Shown: positions 36,077 to 44,364 of the stretch, one piece after another
Position numbering within the stretch: position 1 is the stretch's first letter
How the letters are laid out: the number at the start of each line of letters is the position of its first letter
NCBI RefSeq assembly: GCF_000241345.1
Contig: NZ_BAED01000072.1
Location: forward strand, 18,344-82,343
Source: Gordonia amarae NBRC 15530
GTDB taxonomy: Bacteria; Actinomycetota; Actinomycetes; Mycobacteriales; Mycobacteriaceae
DNA: 64,000 nucleotides
Reading direction: 5' to 3'
Position numbers and translations under genes: made by a program
The notes under the pieces: model-generated
Told to the model about the DNA's origin: nothing
Databases searched by the model: none
What the model saw: the letters and a program-made list of their open reading frames with translations, nothing else

Positions 36077-36973
36077 TTGTCCAGCAAGCTGAATGAGGGC
36101 CGCGTAGCCATTGTCACCGGAGCGGGTCAGGGCCTGGGCCGCGCCCACGCGCACGCCTTCGCCGCCGACGGCGCCGCCGTCGTCGTCAACGACTACGACG
36201 CAGACTCGGCCAACACCGTAGCCCAGGAGATCCGCGATGCGGGCGGCCAGGCCGTCGCCAGCGTCGGTGATGTGGCCGACTGGGCGTACGGCGAGTCGCT
36301 GGTCGCGACCGCGATCAGCGAGTTCGGCCGCCTCGACACGCTGGTCAACAACGCCGGTTTTGTCCGCGACCGGATGCTGGTGTCGCTGTCGGAAGACGAG
36401 TGGGATTCGGTGGTGCGCGTGCACCTCAAGGGCCACTTCGTCACCCTGCGCCACGCCGCCGCCTACTGGCGCGCCGAGTCGAAGGCGGGCCGCACCCCGG
36501 CCGCCCGCATCATCAACACGTCCTCGGGCGCCGGTCTGTACGGCTCGGTCGGCCAGGGCAACTACTCGGCCGCCAAGGCGGCCATCGCCGAGCTGACCAT
36601 CCAGGCCGCCGCCGAACTGGGCGGCTACGGCATCACCGCCAACGCGATCGCCCCGTCGGCCCGCACCCAGATGACCGTCGGCGCCGGTGGCGCGATGGCC
36701 GAGCAGATGGCCGCGCCCACCGATGGTTCGTTCGACGCGATGAACCCGGCCAACGTGTCACCGCTGGTGGTGTGGCTGGGTTCGGCGCAGTCGGCGTCGG
36801 TCACCGGCCGCGTGTTCGAGGTCGAGGGCGGCAAGATCTCGGTGTCCGACGGCTGGCAGCGCAGCGTCGAGGCCGACAAGGGTGCCCGCTGGGACGTCGC
36901 CGAACTCGGCCCGGTCGTCGAGGAATTGCTGGCCAAGGCGCCGGTGCCGATGCCCGTCTACGGCGCCCGGTAG
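36077..36973 (+). CDS. Short-chain dehydrogenase, KstR2 regulon (Rv3548c-like)
   Basis: SDR of 298 residues. The cofactor loop is VTGAGQGLGRAHAHAFA, with NNAGFVRDRML and the catalytic set INTSSGAGLYGSVGQGNYSAAKA. These features and the length match MFE-type or hydroxyacyl-CoA SDRs. The start is TTG, supported by AAGGAG eight bases upstream and by the protein beginning SSKLNEGRVAIVTG. The stop is followed 10 bases later by a SnoaL-like gene. Confidence 0.88.
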   Translation: MSSKLNEGRVAIVTGAGQGLGRAHAHAFAADGAAVVVNDYDADSANTVAQEIRDAGGQAVASVGDVADWAYGESLVATAISEFGRLDTLVNNAGFVRDRMLVSLSEDEWDSVVRVHLKGHFVTLRHAAAYWRAESKAGRTPAARIINTSSGAGLYGSVGQGNYSAAKAAIAELTIQAAAELGGYGITANAIAPSARTQMTVGAGGAMAEQMAAPTDGSFDAMNPANVSPLVVWLGSAQSASVTGRVFEVEGGKISVSDGWQRSVEADKGARWDVAELGPVVEELLAKAPVPMPVYGAR

Positions 36974-36983
36974 AACGGGACGT

Positions 36984-37355
36984 ATGACTATCGACGAATC
37001 CCGTCAGATCGCCATCGCCAAGGCCTATGTCGACGCCCTGGTCAGTCACGATCCGTCGGAGGTGTCGCTGCACCCGGACTGCACCCGACTCGAGTTCGGG
37101 GTGCGCACCGGGCGCAACGGCGCGCACATCGCCCGCAGCCTGGCCCGTGGACCGCAGTTCCGCACCATCCACGCGGTCAGCGGTTTCGAGGCGACCGTCG
37201 ATCACCACACCGTGACGACGCGGTACCTGGTGCATGTGCAGCCCAGGTTCCTCGGGCTGGCGGCCGAGGTGCGCGAATCGTTCCTGATAGACGAGGACGG
37301 CCGAATCCGCACGATCGTCGCGAAATTCGGCCGTCCCCGGAAGGCTTCTCGGTAA
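36984..37355 (+). CDS. SnoaL/NTF2-like small protein
   Basis: A 123-residue cone-fold protein: IAKAYVDALVSHDPSEVSLHPDCTRLEFGVRTGRNG is a typical NTF2-like start, and ESFLIDEDGRIRTIVAKFGRP is a typical final strand pair. No catalytic Asp/Tyr set can be assigned with confidence. It is 10 bases after the SDR stop, so it is probably co-transcribed in the KstR2 unit. A role as a small isomerase, cyclase or binding protein is possible. Confidence 0.75.
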   Translation: MTIDESRQIAIAKAYVDALVSHDPSEVSLHPDCTRLEFGVRTGRNGAHIARSLARGPQFRTIHAVSGFEATVDHHTVTTRYLVHVQPRFLGLAAEVRESFLIDEDGRIRTIVAKFGRPRKASR

Positions 37356-37359
37356 GCCC

Positions 37360-38013
37360 TTACGAACTGGGCGCGCGCACCACCATCGGCACGCCCGGGA
37401 ACAGCGAGGCCATCTCCGAACGCGACTTACGCAGTGCGGCAACGCCGTAGCCCTGCTTGCGCTTGTCGGGGTGGATCCAGATCCGCACATCCACCTCACC
37501 GTCGGCGAGTTCGCCGAAGATCAAGCCCACCTTGGTGCCCTGCTCCTCGGCGACCAGCCACACCGCGTCCTCGTCGTCGACGCGCTGCGCGCCCTTGGCG
37601 ATCTCGTCGTCGAGGGGGCCCGCGGGCTCGCCCGAGCCGTCACCCGCTACCTGGAGTTCCTCGGTGCGCACGGCGAAGATGTCGGCGTCGTCGGCGCAGA
37701 AGGTGCGCAGTTCGAGGGTGTCGCCGCTGCTGGCGGGACGTTCGGCGAGGGTGAAGGTGAGAGCGGAGTTGAGGTCGTCGAGTTCGGCCTGGTTCTTGCG
37801 GCGTTCGGCCTTGGTGAGCTGATTCAGGCGCATGCCGAGCACGGCCTCGGCACCGAGGGCGGATTTGCCGAGCAGGTCGGCGATCGCGGACACCGCGGCC
37901 TCGTGGTCGTCGGCATCGACGATGGCGTCGAGCACTTCGTGGCGCCGTTCGAGCGCGGTGAGCAGCGCGTCGGTGATGTCGCGACGGGTCGTCTTCTGGT
38001 CCAGATCTGTCAT
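37360..38013 (-). CDS. GNAT acetyltransferase fused to a GyrA-like helical hairpin
   Basis: A 217-residue protein. Residues about 10-90 (DALLTALERRHEVLDAIVDADDHEAAV...LLGKSALGAEAVLGMRLNQLTKAERRK) resemble the coiled-coil/tower segment of DNA gyrase A, where ILDMRLRRLT.LER is conserved. Residues about 95-217 look like a GNAT domain, with VWLVAEEQGTKVGLIFGEL, VRIWIHPDKRKQGYGVAAL (acetyl-CoA loop) and a short C-terminus. No DNA-cleavage tyrosine domain is present. Function unknown. It converges on the SnoaL-like gene with a 4-base gap. Confidence 0.75.
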   Translation of the reverse strand: MTDLDQKTTRRDITDALLTALERRHEVLDAIVDADDHEAAVSAIADLLGKSALGAEAVLGMRLNQLTKAERRKNQAELDDLNSALTFTLAERPASSGDTLELRTFCADDADIFAVRTEELQVAGDGSGEPAGPLDDEIAKGAQRVDDEDAVWLVAEEQGTKVGLIFGELADGEVDVRIWIHPDKRKQGYGVAALRKSRSEMASLFPGVPMVVRAPSS

Positions 38014-38100
38014 GCGCGCAATCCTAAGCTCTTACCGGGCAGTAGGGGAGGTGTCCGAACGAGGGACAGGGCGCCGCCGGAGCCGTTACCGGAGAAAACA

Positions 38101-38140
38101 GGAACACGTTCTGGGCAAAAACTGGAACACGTTCTAGTCT
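38101..38140 (+). promoter_or_regulatory. Two KstR boxes and -10 upstream of an acyl-CoA ligase gene
   Basis: GGAACACGTTCTG (38101-38113) and TGGAACACGTTCTA (38123-38136) each carry the AACnnGTT core of the KstR motif TnnAACnnGTTnnA, 23 bases apart. TAGTCT (38135-38140) overlaps the second box and ends seven bases before the ATG, so the mRNA is probably leaderless. Confidence 0.82.
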
Positions 38141-38147
38141 GGAGGTC

Positions 38148-39818
38148 ATGAACTCCCCGGTCGCGAACATCGCAGCACCCGCTGCCTCTGACATACCCGC
38201 AGCCCCTGAAGTCCAAGCAGCGACACCGCTGCACGACGGCGTCCACCTCGGGCACCTCATGGCCTCCGCGCTCGCCAGGCACGCGGACCGCACGGTGCTG
38301 CGCCTCGGGTCGACGTCCCTCACCGGCAGGCAGATGGCCGACGAGATCAGCCGATACGTCCAGGCCTTCCAATCCGTCGGCGCCGCATCGGGTTCGGCGG
38401 TCGGGCTGCTCGCGCTGAATCGTCCCGAGGTGCTGCTGGTGATCGGCGCCGGCCAGACGCAGGGCTGGCGGCGCACCGCACTGCACCCACTGGGTTCGGT
38501 CGACGACCACGCCTACGTCCTCGGCGACGCCGGGGTCACCACGCTGATCATCGACCCGAACCCCAAATTCGTTGAGCGCGCAGTCGAACTCGTCAAACGC
38601 GTCGACTCCCTCACCCAGGTGCTCACCCTCGGCCCGGTGCCCGACGCGCTCGCCGACGTGGGCCGCGACATCATCGCAGAGGCAGCCTCCTTCGACGCGC
38701 GGCCGCTGGAGGTGGCGGCTCTCGCCCCCGACCACATCGTGTCCATCACCTACACCGGCGGCACCACCGGAAAACCCAAGGGCGTCATCGGAACCGCCCG
38801 CGCGATGGCCACCATGACGCAGATCCAGCTCGCCGAATGGGAATGGCCGCAGCATCCGAAGTTCCTGATGTGCACCCCGCTCTCGCACGCCGGTGCGGCG
38901 TTCTTCGTGCCGACGCTGCTCAAAGGCGGTGAGCTGATCGTGCTTCCGGGTTTCGATCCGGCGCAGGTGCTGCGCACCATCGAGGAGGAGAAGATCTCCG
39001 CCACGATGCTGGTGCCGTCGATGCTGTACGCGCTGATGGATCATCCCGATTCCCGCACCCGCGACCTGTCGTCGCTGGAAACGGTGTATTACGGGGCGTC
39101 GCCGATCAATCCGGTCCGCCTCGCCGAGGCCGTGGAACGGTTCGGCCCGATCTTCGCCCAGTACTACGGCCAGTCCGAGGCGCCGATGGTGATCAGCTAC
39201 CTGGGCAAGGACGACCATCCCGGGCCGGGGGAGGACACCCGCAGGCTGTCAAGTTGTGGACGGCCGTCCGCCTTCCTGCGCACCGCACTACTCGGACCCG
39301 ACGACAAGCCGGTGCCAAAGGGCGAGCCGGGCGAGATCTGCGTCGCGGGACCGCTTGTCGCCGACGGCTATTGGGGTCTTCCTGAGCAGACCGCCGACAC
39401 CTTCCGCGACGGCTGGCTGCGCACCGGCGACGTTGCCCGTGAAGACGCCGACGGTTTCTGGTACATCGTCGACCGGACCAAGGACATGATCGTCACCGGT
39501 GGTTTCAATGTCTTTCCGCGCGAGGTCGAAGATGTTGTCGCCGAACATCCTTCGGTCGCCCAGGTGGGGGTCGTCGGCACCCCCGACGACAAATGGGGCG
39601 AAGCGGTCACCGCCGTGGTGGTGCTGCGCGCCGGAGCCGAACCCGACCACGACCGCATCACCACCGAGATCCAGCAGTCGGTCAAGGACCGCAAGGGTTC
39701 GGTGCAGTCGCCCAAGCAGGTGATCTTCGTCGAGTCCCTGCCGCTCACCGCGCTCGGTAAGCCCGACAAGAAGGCCTTGCGCGCCCGGTTCTGGACCGGC
39801 GACCGCAGCGTCGGCTGA
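38148..39818 (+). CDS. Fatty-acyl-CoA ligase in the KstR regulon (FadD8-like)
   Basis: Adenylate-forming ligase of 556 residues. The ATP loop is ITYTGGTTGKPKGVI near residue 203. Also visible are QYYGQSEAPMV, GWLRTGDVAREDADGFWYIVDRTKDMIVTGGFNVFPREVE and the C-terminal lysine region LTALGKPDKKALR. A ~25-residue Ala/Pro-rich N-terminus precedes the fold. Double KstR boxes suggest a role early in sterol or side-chain degradation. The nearest mycobacterial type appears to be FadD8, which is a family impression only. Its 3' end is duplicated downstream. Confidence 0.85.
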   Translation: MNSPVANIAAPAASDIPAAPEVQAATPLHDGVHLGHLMASALARHADRTVLRLGSTSLTGRQMADEISRYVQAFQSVGAASGSAVGLLALNRPEVLLVIGAGQTQGWRRTALHPLGSVDDHAYVLGDAGVTTLIIDPNPKFVERAVELVKRVDSLTQVLTLGPVPDALADVGRDIIAEAASFDARPLEVAALAPDHIVSITYTGGTTGKPKGVIGTARAMATMTQIQLAEWEWPQHPKFLMCTPLSHAGAAFFVPTLLKGGELIVLPGFDPAQVLRTIEEEKISATMLVPSMLYALMDHPDSRTRDLSSLETVYYGASPINPVRLAEAVERFGPIFAQYYGQSEAPMVISYLGKDDHPGPGEDTRRLSSCGRPSAFLRTALLGPDDKPVPKGEPGEICVAGPLVADGYWGLPEQTADTFRDGWLRTGDVAREDADGFWYIVDRTKDMIVTGGFNVFPREVEDVVAEHPSVAQVGVVGTPDDKWGEAVTAVVVLRAGAEPDHDRITTEIQQSVKDRKGSVQSPKQVIFVESLPLTALGKPDKKALRARFWTGDRSVG

Positions 39819-39876
39819 CCCTCCGCCCTCGGCGCGCTCGGCAGGTCGTGGCAATCCCGCGAACCCGACGACCAAC

Positions 39877-39940
39877 GCCCGACAAGAAGGCCCTGCGCCC
39901 GGTTCTGGACCGGCGACCGCAGCGTCGGCTGCCCCCTCCG
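39877..39940 (+). repeat. Duplicated 3' end of the upstream acyl-CoA ligase gene
   Basis: About 65 bases from GCCCGACAAGAAGGCC to GCGTCGGCTG repeat the sequence at 39761-39826 with a few changes, including a lost codon phase and a lost stop. This is a local segmental duplication 116 bases from the original and is not itself a gene. Confidence 0.85.
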
Positions 39941-40133
39941 CCGGTTGAGGTGTGAGGAGCGTAAGCGACGAGCCTCGAAACCCCGCACGAGAACAATGTC
40001 GTCTCACCGGGTTTCGAGGCTCGCAAGCTCGCACCTCAACCGGCGAGGGGGATGGTTTCGAGGCTCGCAAGCTGGCACCTCAACCAGCGAGGGGGAGGTC
40101 TCGCGGCTCGCGAACTCGTGTCTCAACCGGCGG
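39941..40133. repeat. Family B element plus two inverted half units
   Basis: CCGGTTGAGGTGTGAGGAGC, GAGCCTCGAAACCCCG, then GTCTCACCGGGTTTCGAGGC and CTCGCACCTCAACCGG, followed by two further GGCTCGCAAGCT(G/C)GCACCTCAACC-like right arms. Together with the duplicated gene end it accounts for the 323-base gap between the ligase gene and the DUF5685 gene. Confidence 0.82.
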
Positions 40134-40141
40134 CAAGGATC

Positions 40142-41332
40142 TCAGCAGTCGCACCCACAGCAGTCACAATCGCAGCAACAGTCGTCGTCACAGCAATCGC
40201 CGCACTCGCAGCAGTTGCCGCAGTCGGGGGAGCAATCGCCGTTGCACCACGCCGGTTTCCACTCGTCGGTGCAGTGGTTCCAGTGGTCGGCGCAGCAGGC
40301 GTAACCGGTGCAGCTGACCCCGATGAACGGCAGGATCCTTTCGTGGAACCGGCGATCGGGCGGGAGGCCCCGGCCCGGAGCCGGAACCTCGCGTTTGAGG
40401 GGCGTATCAGGGTCGGTCTGCGTATCAGGGGCGGTCGGGGACGCCGCGCTCGAGCCGGACGCGCATCCGCCGAAGCGGTGAGTCCGCGACGACACCGCCT
40501 GCCGCACACCATCGATGAGTACGGCCCGCAGCAGCCGGTCGTCGGCCAGGTCGAGGTCGCGGTAGCGGCGCCGGATGGCCCGCACCAGCCGCCGGCAGTC
40601 GTCGAGCGCGGTGGCGACCTCGGTGCCGGTGGCGCGCAACGGGTTGAATGATCCGTCGCGCGTATCGGAGTCGTAGTCATCGACGGCGTCGAGCAGGTGC
40701 GCCAGCCGGCCGAAGTCATAACCGATGTCCGCCAGCGCTTCCCGGTTCTGGTGCACCCCGGCGACGTCTGCGGTGGCTGCGAACACCCGGGACGCGGCCT
40801 CCGCCGACGCGTGGGTGAGCGCATCGAGATCGGTACCGGGCCGGGCCTCCAGCGGTGCCTGCCCCGACAGCTCGCGCAACATGTCGTCGACGCCGAGCGT
40901 CCCCGCGATGTCCCGGTCGCCGGCGGCATGCCCGCGCAGCCGTTTCCCGGCGACGGAGGCGGCCGCCGACCGGACCCTCGACCGGGGCGCCAGTGACAGC
41001 CGCTGCTCGTCGACGACGTCGGCCGCCTTGGCCGCGGCCAGGGTCAGGGATGCGGTGGTGGCCAACCGGATTCCGGGATCGTCGGCCGCGACCACCGTTG
41101 CCGTCCGCATCCCCCGCAGCGGGCAGCGGCCCACTCCGGTGGTGGCCGTCGGGGCAGGGGACTGGGCGGCGGTCAGCACCGACACCATGATCGCGTCGGT
41201 GTTGGTGGTGAGCCTGCTCGCCTGACCGTGCCCGTCCCGCAACGACACACACAGCCCGCACATGTGGGCGCGCCATTGCTCCAGCAGATCGTCGTCGAGG
41301 GTGTGCCGGCAGGGCGACAGCAGTCCGAACAT
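40142..41332 (-). CDS. DUF5685-family protein with cysteine-rich C-terminal tail
   Basis: A 396-residue protein of unknown function that begins MFGLLSPCRHTLDDDLLEQWRAHMCGLCVSLRDGHG, a pattern with paired cysteines common to this actinobacterial family. The middle is Ala-rich and helical, with DYDSDTRDGSFNPLRATG. The last ~60 residues contain more than 20 cysteines in CC, CxC and CxxC spacing (for example CCECGDCCDDDCCCDCDC), resembling a metallothionein or metal-loading tail. A Pro/Thr-rich linker separates the two parts. No neighbour explains it. Confidence 0.8.
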   Translation of the reverse strand: MFGLLSPCRHTLDDDLLEQWRAHMCGLCVSLRDGHGQASRLTTNTDAIMVSVLTAAQSPAPTATTGVGRCPLRGMRTATVVAADDPGIRLATTASLTLAAAKAADVVDEQRLSLAPRSRVRSAAASVAGKRLRGHAAGDRDIAGTLGVDDMLRELSGQAPLEARPGTDLDALTHASAEAASRVFAATADVAGVHQNREALADIGYDFGRLAHLLDAVDDYDSDTRDGSFNPLRATGTEVATALDDCRRLVRAIRRRYRDLDLADDRLLRAVLIDGVRQAVSSRTHRFGGCASGSSAASPTAPDTQTDPDTPLKREVPAPGRGLPPDRRFHERILPFIGVSCTGYACCADHWNHCTDEWKPAWCNGDCSPDCGNCCECGDCCDDDCCCDCDCCGCDC

Positions 41333-41404
41333 CGGAACATTTGATCACCCCGAAGCCGCCACATGCCAGCGGTGTCACCCGTTCGCCCGACACCCGAACC
41401 GGGG

Positions 41405-42637
41405 TCAGCGATACGAGACGGGCAACCTCTTGACCCCGTGCAGCCACCCCGACCGGACACGTACGGGTGCACCGAGTTTGGTGATGTCGGGGACGATGTC
41501 GGCGAGCGCGTTGAAGATGAGATCCAGCTCGAGGCGGGCGAGGCCGGCACCGATGCAGAAGTGCGCGCCGTTGCCGCCGAACGCCAGGTGCGGATTCGGA
41601 TCCCGCAGGATGTCGAACGAGAACGGGTCGTCGAACACCTCGTCGTCGTAGTTCGCCGAGCTGTAGAACAGGCCTGCCCGCTGCCCTCGTTCGATGCGCA
41701 CGCCGCCGACCTCGGTGTCCCGGGTGGCGGTGCGCTGGAAGGCATGCACCGGGGTGGCCCAGCGGATGATCTCCTCGACCGTCGTCGGTGGCCGCTCCCG
41801 CTTGTACAGCTCCCACTGGTCGGGATGGTCGAGGAAGGCGTTGATGCCGTGGCTGGTGGCGTTGCGGGTGGTCTCATTGCCCGCGATCACCAGCAGGATC
41901 ACGAAGAACCCGAACTCGAGCTCGCTCAGCGCGTGACCGTCGATATCGGCCTGCACCAGGGTGGTGACGATGTCGTCCGTGGGGTTCTTGCGGCGGTCCT
42001 CGGCCATCGCGTGCGCGTACGCCAGGAGGTTGGCGTTGGCGGTGAACGGGTTGTATTTGATGTCGGGGTCCTCGGCGTTGGCCATCGCGTCTGCCAGGTC
42101 GGCGAGGTACTGGTGGTCGGCCTCGGGAACGCCGAGCAGATCGAGGATCGCACGCATCGGCAGGTGCACGGCCACGTCGTCGACGAAGTTACCGGTTCCG
42201 CTCTCCGCGGCGGCGGTCACCACGTCGCGGGCGTACGCGTCGAGCTTGCCGCGCAGGGCACCCACGGCCCGGGGGGTGAACAGCCGCGACACGATGCGCC
42301 GCATGCGGGTGTGTTCGGGCGGATCCAGGCCGATCAGAAAGGATTTCGAGGCCTCGAGGTGTTCGGGTCCGGCCTCGTCGGGCATCCGGACATTGAAGCC
42401 CTTGAGGTTGCTGGACCACAGGCCCGCATCCTTGGAGATCGCCCGGATATCGCTGTGCCTGCTGATGACCCAGAATCCGTCGTCGCCGTAGAATTCCTTG
42501 CCCACGTCCTGCGGGTTCCACCAGACGGGCGCGGTGGCGCGGCGGGCGGCGAACTCGGCGATCGGGAGGCCACCGCGCTGGAGCAGATCGGGATCGGTGA
42601 AGTCGATCTGTTCGAAGGAGGGAACTGTCGAGGTCAT
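41405..42637 (-). CDS. Cytochrome P450, CYP125-like (first of a tandem pair)
   Basis: Heme monooxygenase of 410 residues. The I-helix oxygen motif is VIAGNETTRNATSHG, the K-helix EXXR is EEIIRWATP, and the heme-cysteine loop is FGGNGAHFCIGAGLARLEL. FTDPDLLQRGGLPIAEFAARRATAPVWWNPQDVG matches the start of CYP125-type enzymes. The ATG at 42637 follows GGAGGG (complement of 42615-42624 region). It resembles the P450 at 42857 throughout. No KstR box is seen upstream. It may act on sterols, terpenoids or alkyl chains. Confidence 0.9.
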   Translation of the reverse strand: MTSTVPSFEQIDFTDPDLLQRGGLPIAEFAARRATAPVWWNPQDVGKEFYGDDGFWVISRHSDIRAISKDAGLWSSNLKGFNVRMPDEAGPEHLEASKSFLIGLDPPEHTRMRRIVSRLFTPRAVGALRGKLDAYARDVVTAAAESGTGNFVDDVAVHLPMRAILDLLGVPEADHQYLADLADAMANAEDPDIKYNPFTANANLLAYAHAMAEDRRKNPTDDIVTTLVQADIDGHALSELEFGFFVILLVIAGNETTRNATSHGINAFLDHPDQWELYKRERPPTTVEEIIRWATPVHAFQRTATRDTEVGGVRIERGQRAGLFYSSANYDDEVFDDPFSFDILRDPNPHLAFGGNGAHFCIGAGLARLELDLIFNALADIVPDITKLGAPVRVRSGWLHGVKRLPVSYR

Positions 42638-42730
42638 GGTGCTCCGATCGGGCTGCGACGTAGAGCGTGTCCATCGTGTGTGGTGGGTCACTTCCAGGGT
42701 AGCCGTCCGCCGCTCGATGCCGTCGGGTAT

Positions 42731-42773
42731 TAGATTCCGCCCAGAAGGTTCGGCCCAGAAGGTTCCGCCCAGA
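42731..42773. repeat. Three short direct repeats between the two P450 genes
   Basis: CCGCCCAGAAGGTT, CGGCCCAGAAGGTT and CCGCCCAGATAGTC lie head to tail between the upstream P450 terminator and the downstream P450 gene. They could be regulator half-sites or slippage products. Confidence 0.6.
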
Positions 42774-42788
42774 TAGTCCGCGGAAATG

Positions 42789-42825
42789 GGGAGAGGCCGT
42801 GAGCGGTGTGCTCACGGCCTCTCCC
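42789..42825. terminator. Terminator hairpin after the second P450 gene
   Basis: GGGAGAGGCCGTGAGC (42789-42804) and its exact complement (42810-42825) form a 16-bp stem with a 5-base loop, 32 bases beyond the stop of the minus-strand P450 at 42857. It would separate transcription of the two P450 genes. Confidence 0.85.
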
Positions 42826-42856
42826 GTGCCCCGGGGCGGTCTGTTGCGGACGCCGG

Positions 42857-44113
42857 TCAGGCGACGGGGCAGCCCGAGTAGCGAACCCCGAGTCCCTTGA
42901 CCCCGTTGAGCCATCCCGACCGCACGCGCTGCATCTCGCTGACCCGGCTGATGTCGGGCAGCACGTCGGCGATGGCGTTGAAGATGATGTTCAGCTCGAG
43001 GCGGGCGAGGTTGGCGCCGATGCAGAAGTGCGCGCCGTTGCCGCCGAACGCCAGGTGCGGGTTCGGATCGCGCAGGATGTTGAAGCTGAACGGGTCGTCG
43101 AACACGTCCTCGTCGAAATTGGCCGAGCTGTAGAACAATCCGGCTCGATCGCCCTTGGCGATGTCGATGCCGCCGAGCTGGGTGTCGCGGGTGGCGGTGC
43201 GCTGAAAGGCGTGCACCGGGGTGGCCCAGCGCAGGATCTCGTCGACGGCGGTGCCGGGGCGGTCGCGTTTGAACAGCTCCCACTGGTCCGGGTTGTCGAA
43301 GTAGGCGTTCATCCCGTGGCTGGTGGCGTTGCGGGTGGTCTCGTTGCCCGCGGTGATCAGCAGGATCACGAAGAACCCGAACTCGATCTCGCTCATGGCG
43401 TCGTTGTCGTCGCCGGCGCGCACCAGGGTGGTGAGGATGTCGTCGCGGGGGTTCTTCCGCCGGTCCTCGGCCATGTTGTAGGCGTAGCCGAGCAGTTCGG
43501 CGTTGGCGGCTGTCGGGTCGATCGTCTGGTCGGGGTCGTCGCTGTTGATGATGGCGTCGACCAGCTCATGGATCCGGGCGCGGTCGGGTTCGGGGACACC
43601 GATGAGGTCCATGATCGCCTGCAGCGGCAAGTGGATCGACACATCGTCGACGAAGTTGCCGGACTCCTTGGCCGCCGCGTTCTCGACGATCGCCCGCGCT
43701 GAATCGGTGAGTTTGCCGTGAAGCGCCGCAACCGATTTCGGGGTGAACAGGCGGGAGACGATCTTGCGCAGGCGGGTGTGCTCCGGCGGATCGTGGTTGA
43801 TCAGCAGTGCCTTGGTGAATTCGAGCTGATCGGGGGTCATGTACGAGGGCAGCCGGATGATGGCGCCCTTCTCGTTGGTCGACCACAGCCCGGAATCCTT
43901 GGAGATCTCCCGGATGTCGCGGTGGCGGGTGATGGCCCAGAAACCCTCGTCACCGAAGATCGCCTTGTACTCGGGCTGGTTGTTCCAGTGGACCGGTGCG
44001 GTGCGGCGCAGTTCGGCGAATTCCTTCACCGGCATGCCCCGTTCGATCAGGTCCGGGTCGGTGAAGTCGATCCCGCTGTACGGGCAGGTGCCCGCGGGGG
44101 TGGTGACGCTCAT
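42857..44113 (-). CDS. Cytochrome P450, CYP125-like (second of a tandem pair)
   Basis: Heme monooxygenase of 418 residues. The I-helix motif is ITAGNETTRNATSHG, EXXR is DEILRWATP, and the heme loop is FGGNGAHFCIGANLARLEL. It is strongly similar to the P450 at 41405 from residue ~15 to the end, so the pair looks like a duplication. It is divergent from a TetR gene with an inverted repeat between, which suggests substrate-induced control independent of KstR. A dedicated ferredoxin is not adjacent. Confidence 0.9.
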   Translation of the reverse strand: MSVTTPAGTCPYSGIDFTDPDLIERGMPVKEFAELRRTAPVHWNNQPEYKAIFGDEGFWAITRHRDIREISKDSGLWSTNEKGAIIRLPSYMTPDQLEFTKALLINHDPPEHTRLRKIVSRLFTPKSVAALHGKLTDSARAIVENAAAKESGNFVDDVSIHLPLQAIMDLIGVPEPDRARIHELVDAIINSDDPDQTIDPTAANAELLGYAYNMAEDRRKNPRDDILTTLVRAGDDNDAMSEIEFGFFVILLITAGNETTRNATSHGMNAYFDNPDQWELFKRDRPGTAVDEILRWATPVHAFQRTATRDTQLGGIDIAKGDRAGLFYSSANFDEDVFDDPFSFNILRDPNPHLAFGGNGAHFCIGANLARLELNIIFNAIADVLPDISRVSEMQRVRSGWLNGVKGLGVRYSGCPVA

Positions 44114-44229
44114 TCATCTTCTCCTGTTCCCCAACTCTGGGTTGCGCGGAAGCCGCCGCTGAGCTGTGCGGCCCGGATATGTCGGGCTCGACGATCGCGC
44201 CGACATCGAATGTGGCTTCTGTCACCACA

Positions 44230-44256
44230 CCATACACGAAAATTCTGAACGTATGG
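44230..44256. promoter_or_regulatory. Candidate TetR operator between P450 and TetR genes
   Basis: CCATAC (44230-44235) and its complement GTATGG (44251-44256) flank an AT-rich centre (ACGAAAATTCTGAAC). The site lies in the 251-base divergent region, the expected place for autoregulation by the TetR protein. Arms are short, so confidence is limited. Confidence 0.45.
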
Positions 44257-44364
44257 TCGTGCGATCCTGTCCGAGGACCTTGGTCCCCGGTTTTGTGTGA
44301 CCGGTGGGACGCTGAGTACCCTCGACACTTATGACATTCGCGCAGGTCGAGGGCTAGGCACACG

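Noticed and set aside
37434..37754. Full-length gyrase subunit gene
   Set aside because: Only the coiled-coil hairpin resembles GyrA. The winged-helix/tyrosine cleavage domain and beta-pinwheel are absent.
37434..38151. Plus-strand open frames opposite the GyrA-like/GNAT gene
   Set aside because: The minus-strand frame has coherent GNAT and GyrA-like features. The plus-strand products are Arg- or Glu/Val-rich and lack motifs.
42650..42700. TAGAGCGTGTCCAT upstream of the first P450 as a KstR box
   Set aside because: It lacks the AACnnGTT core, having only partial resemblance, so it was not called.
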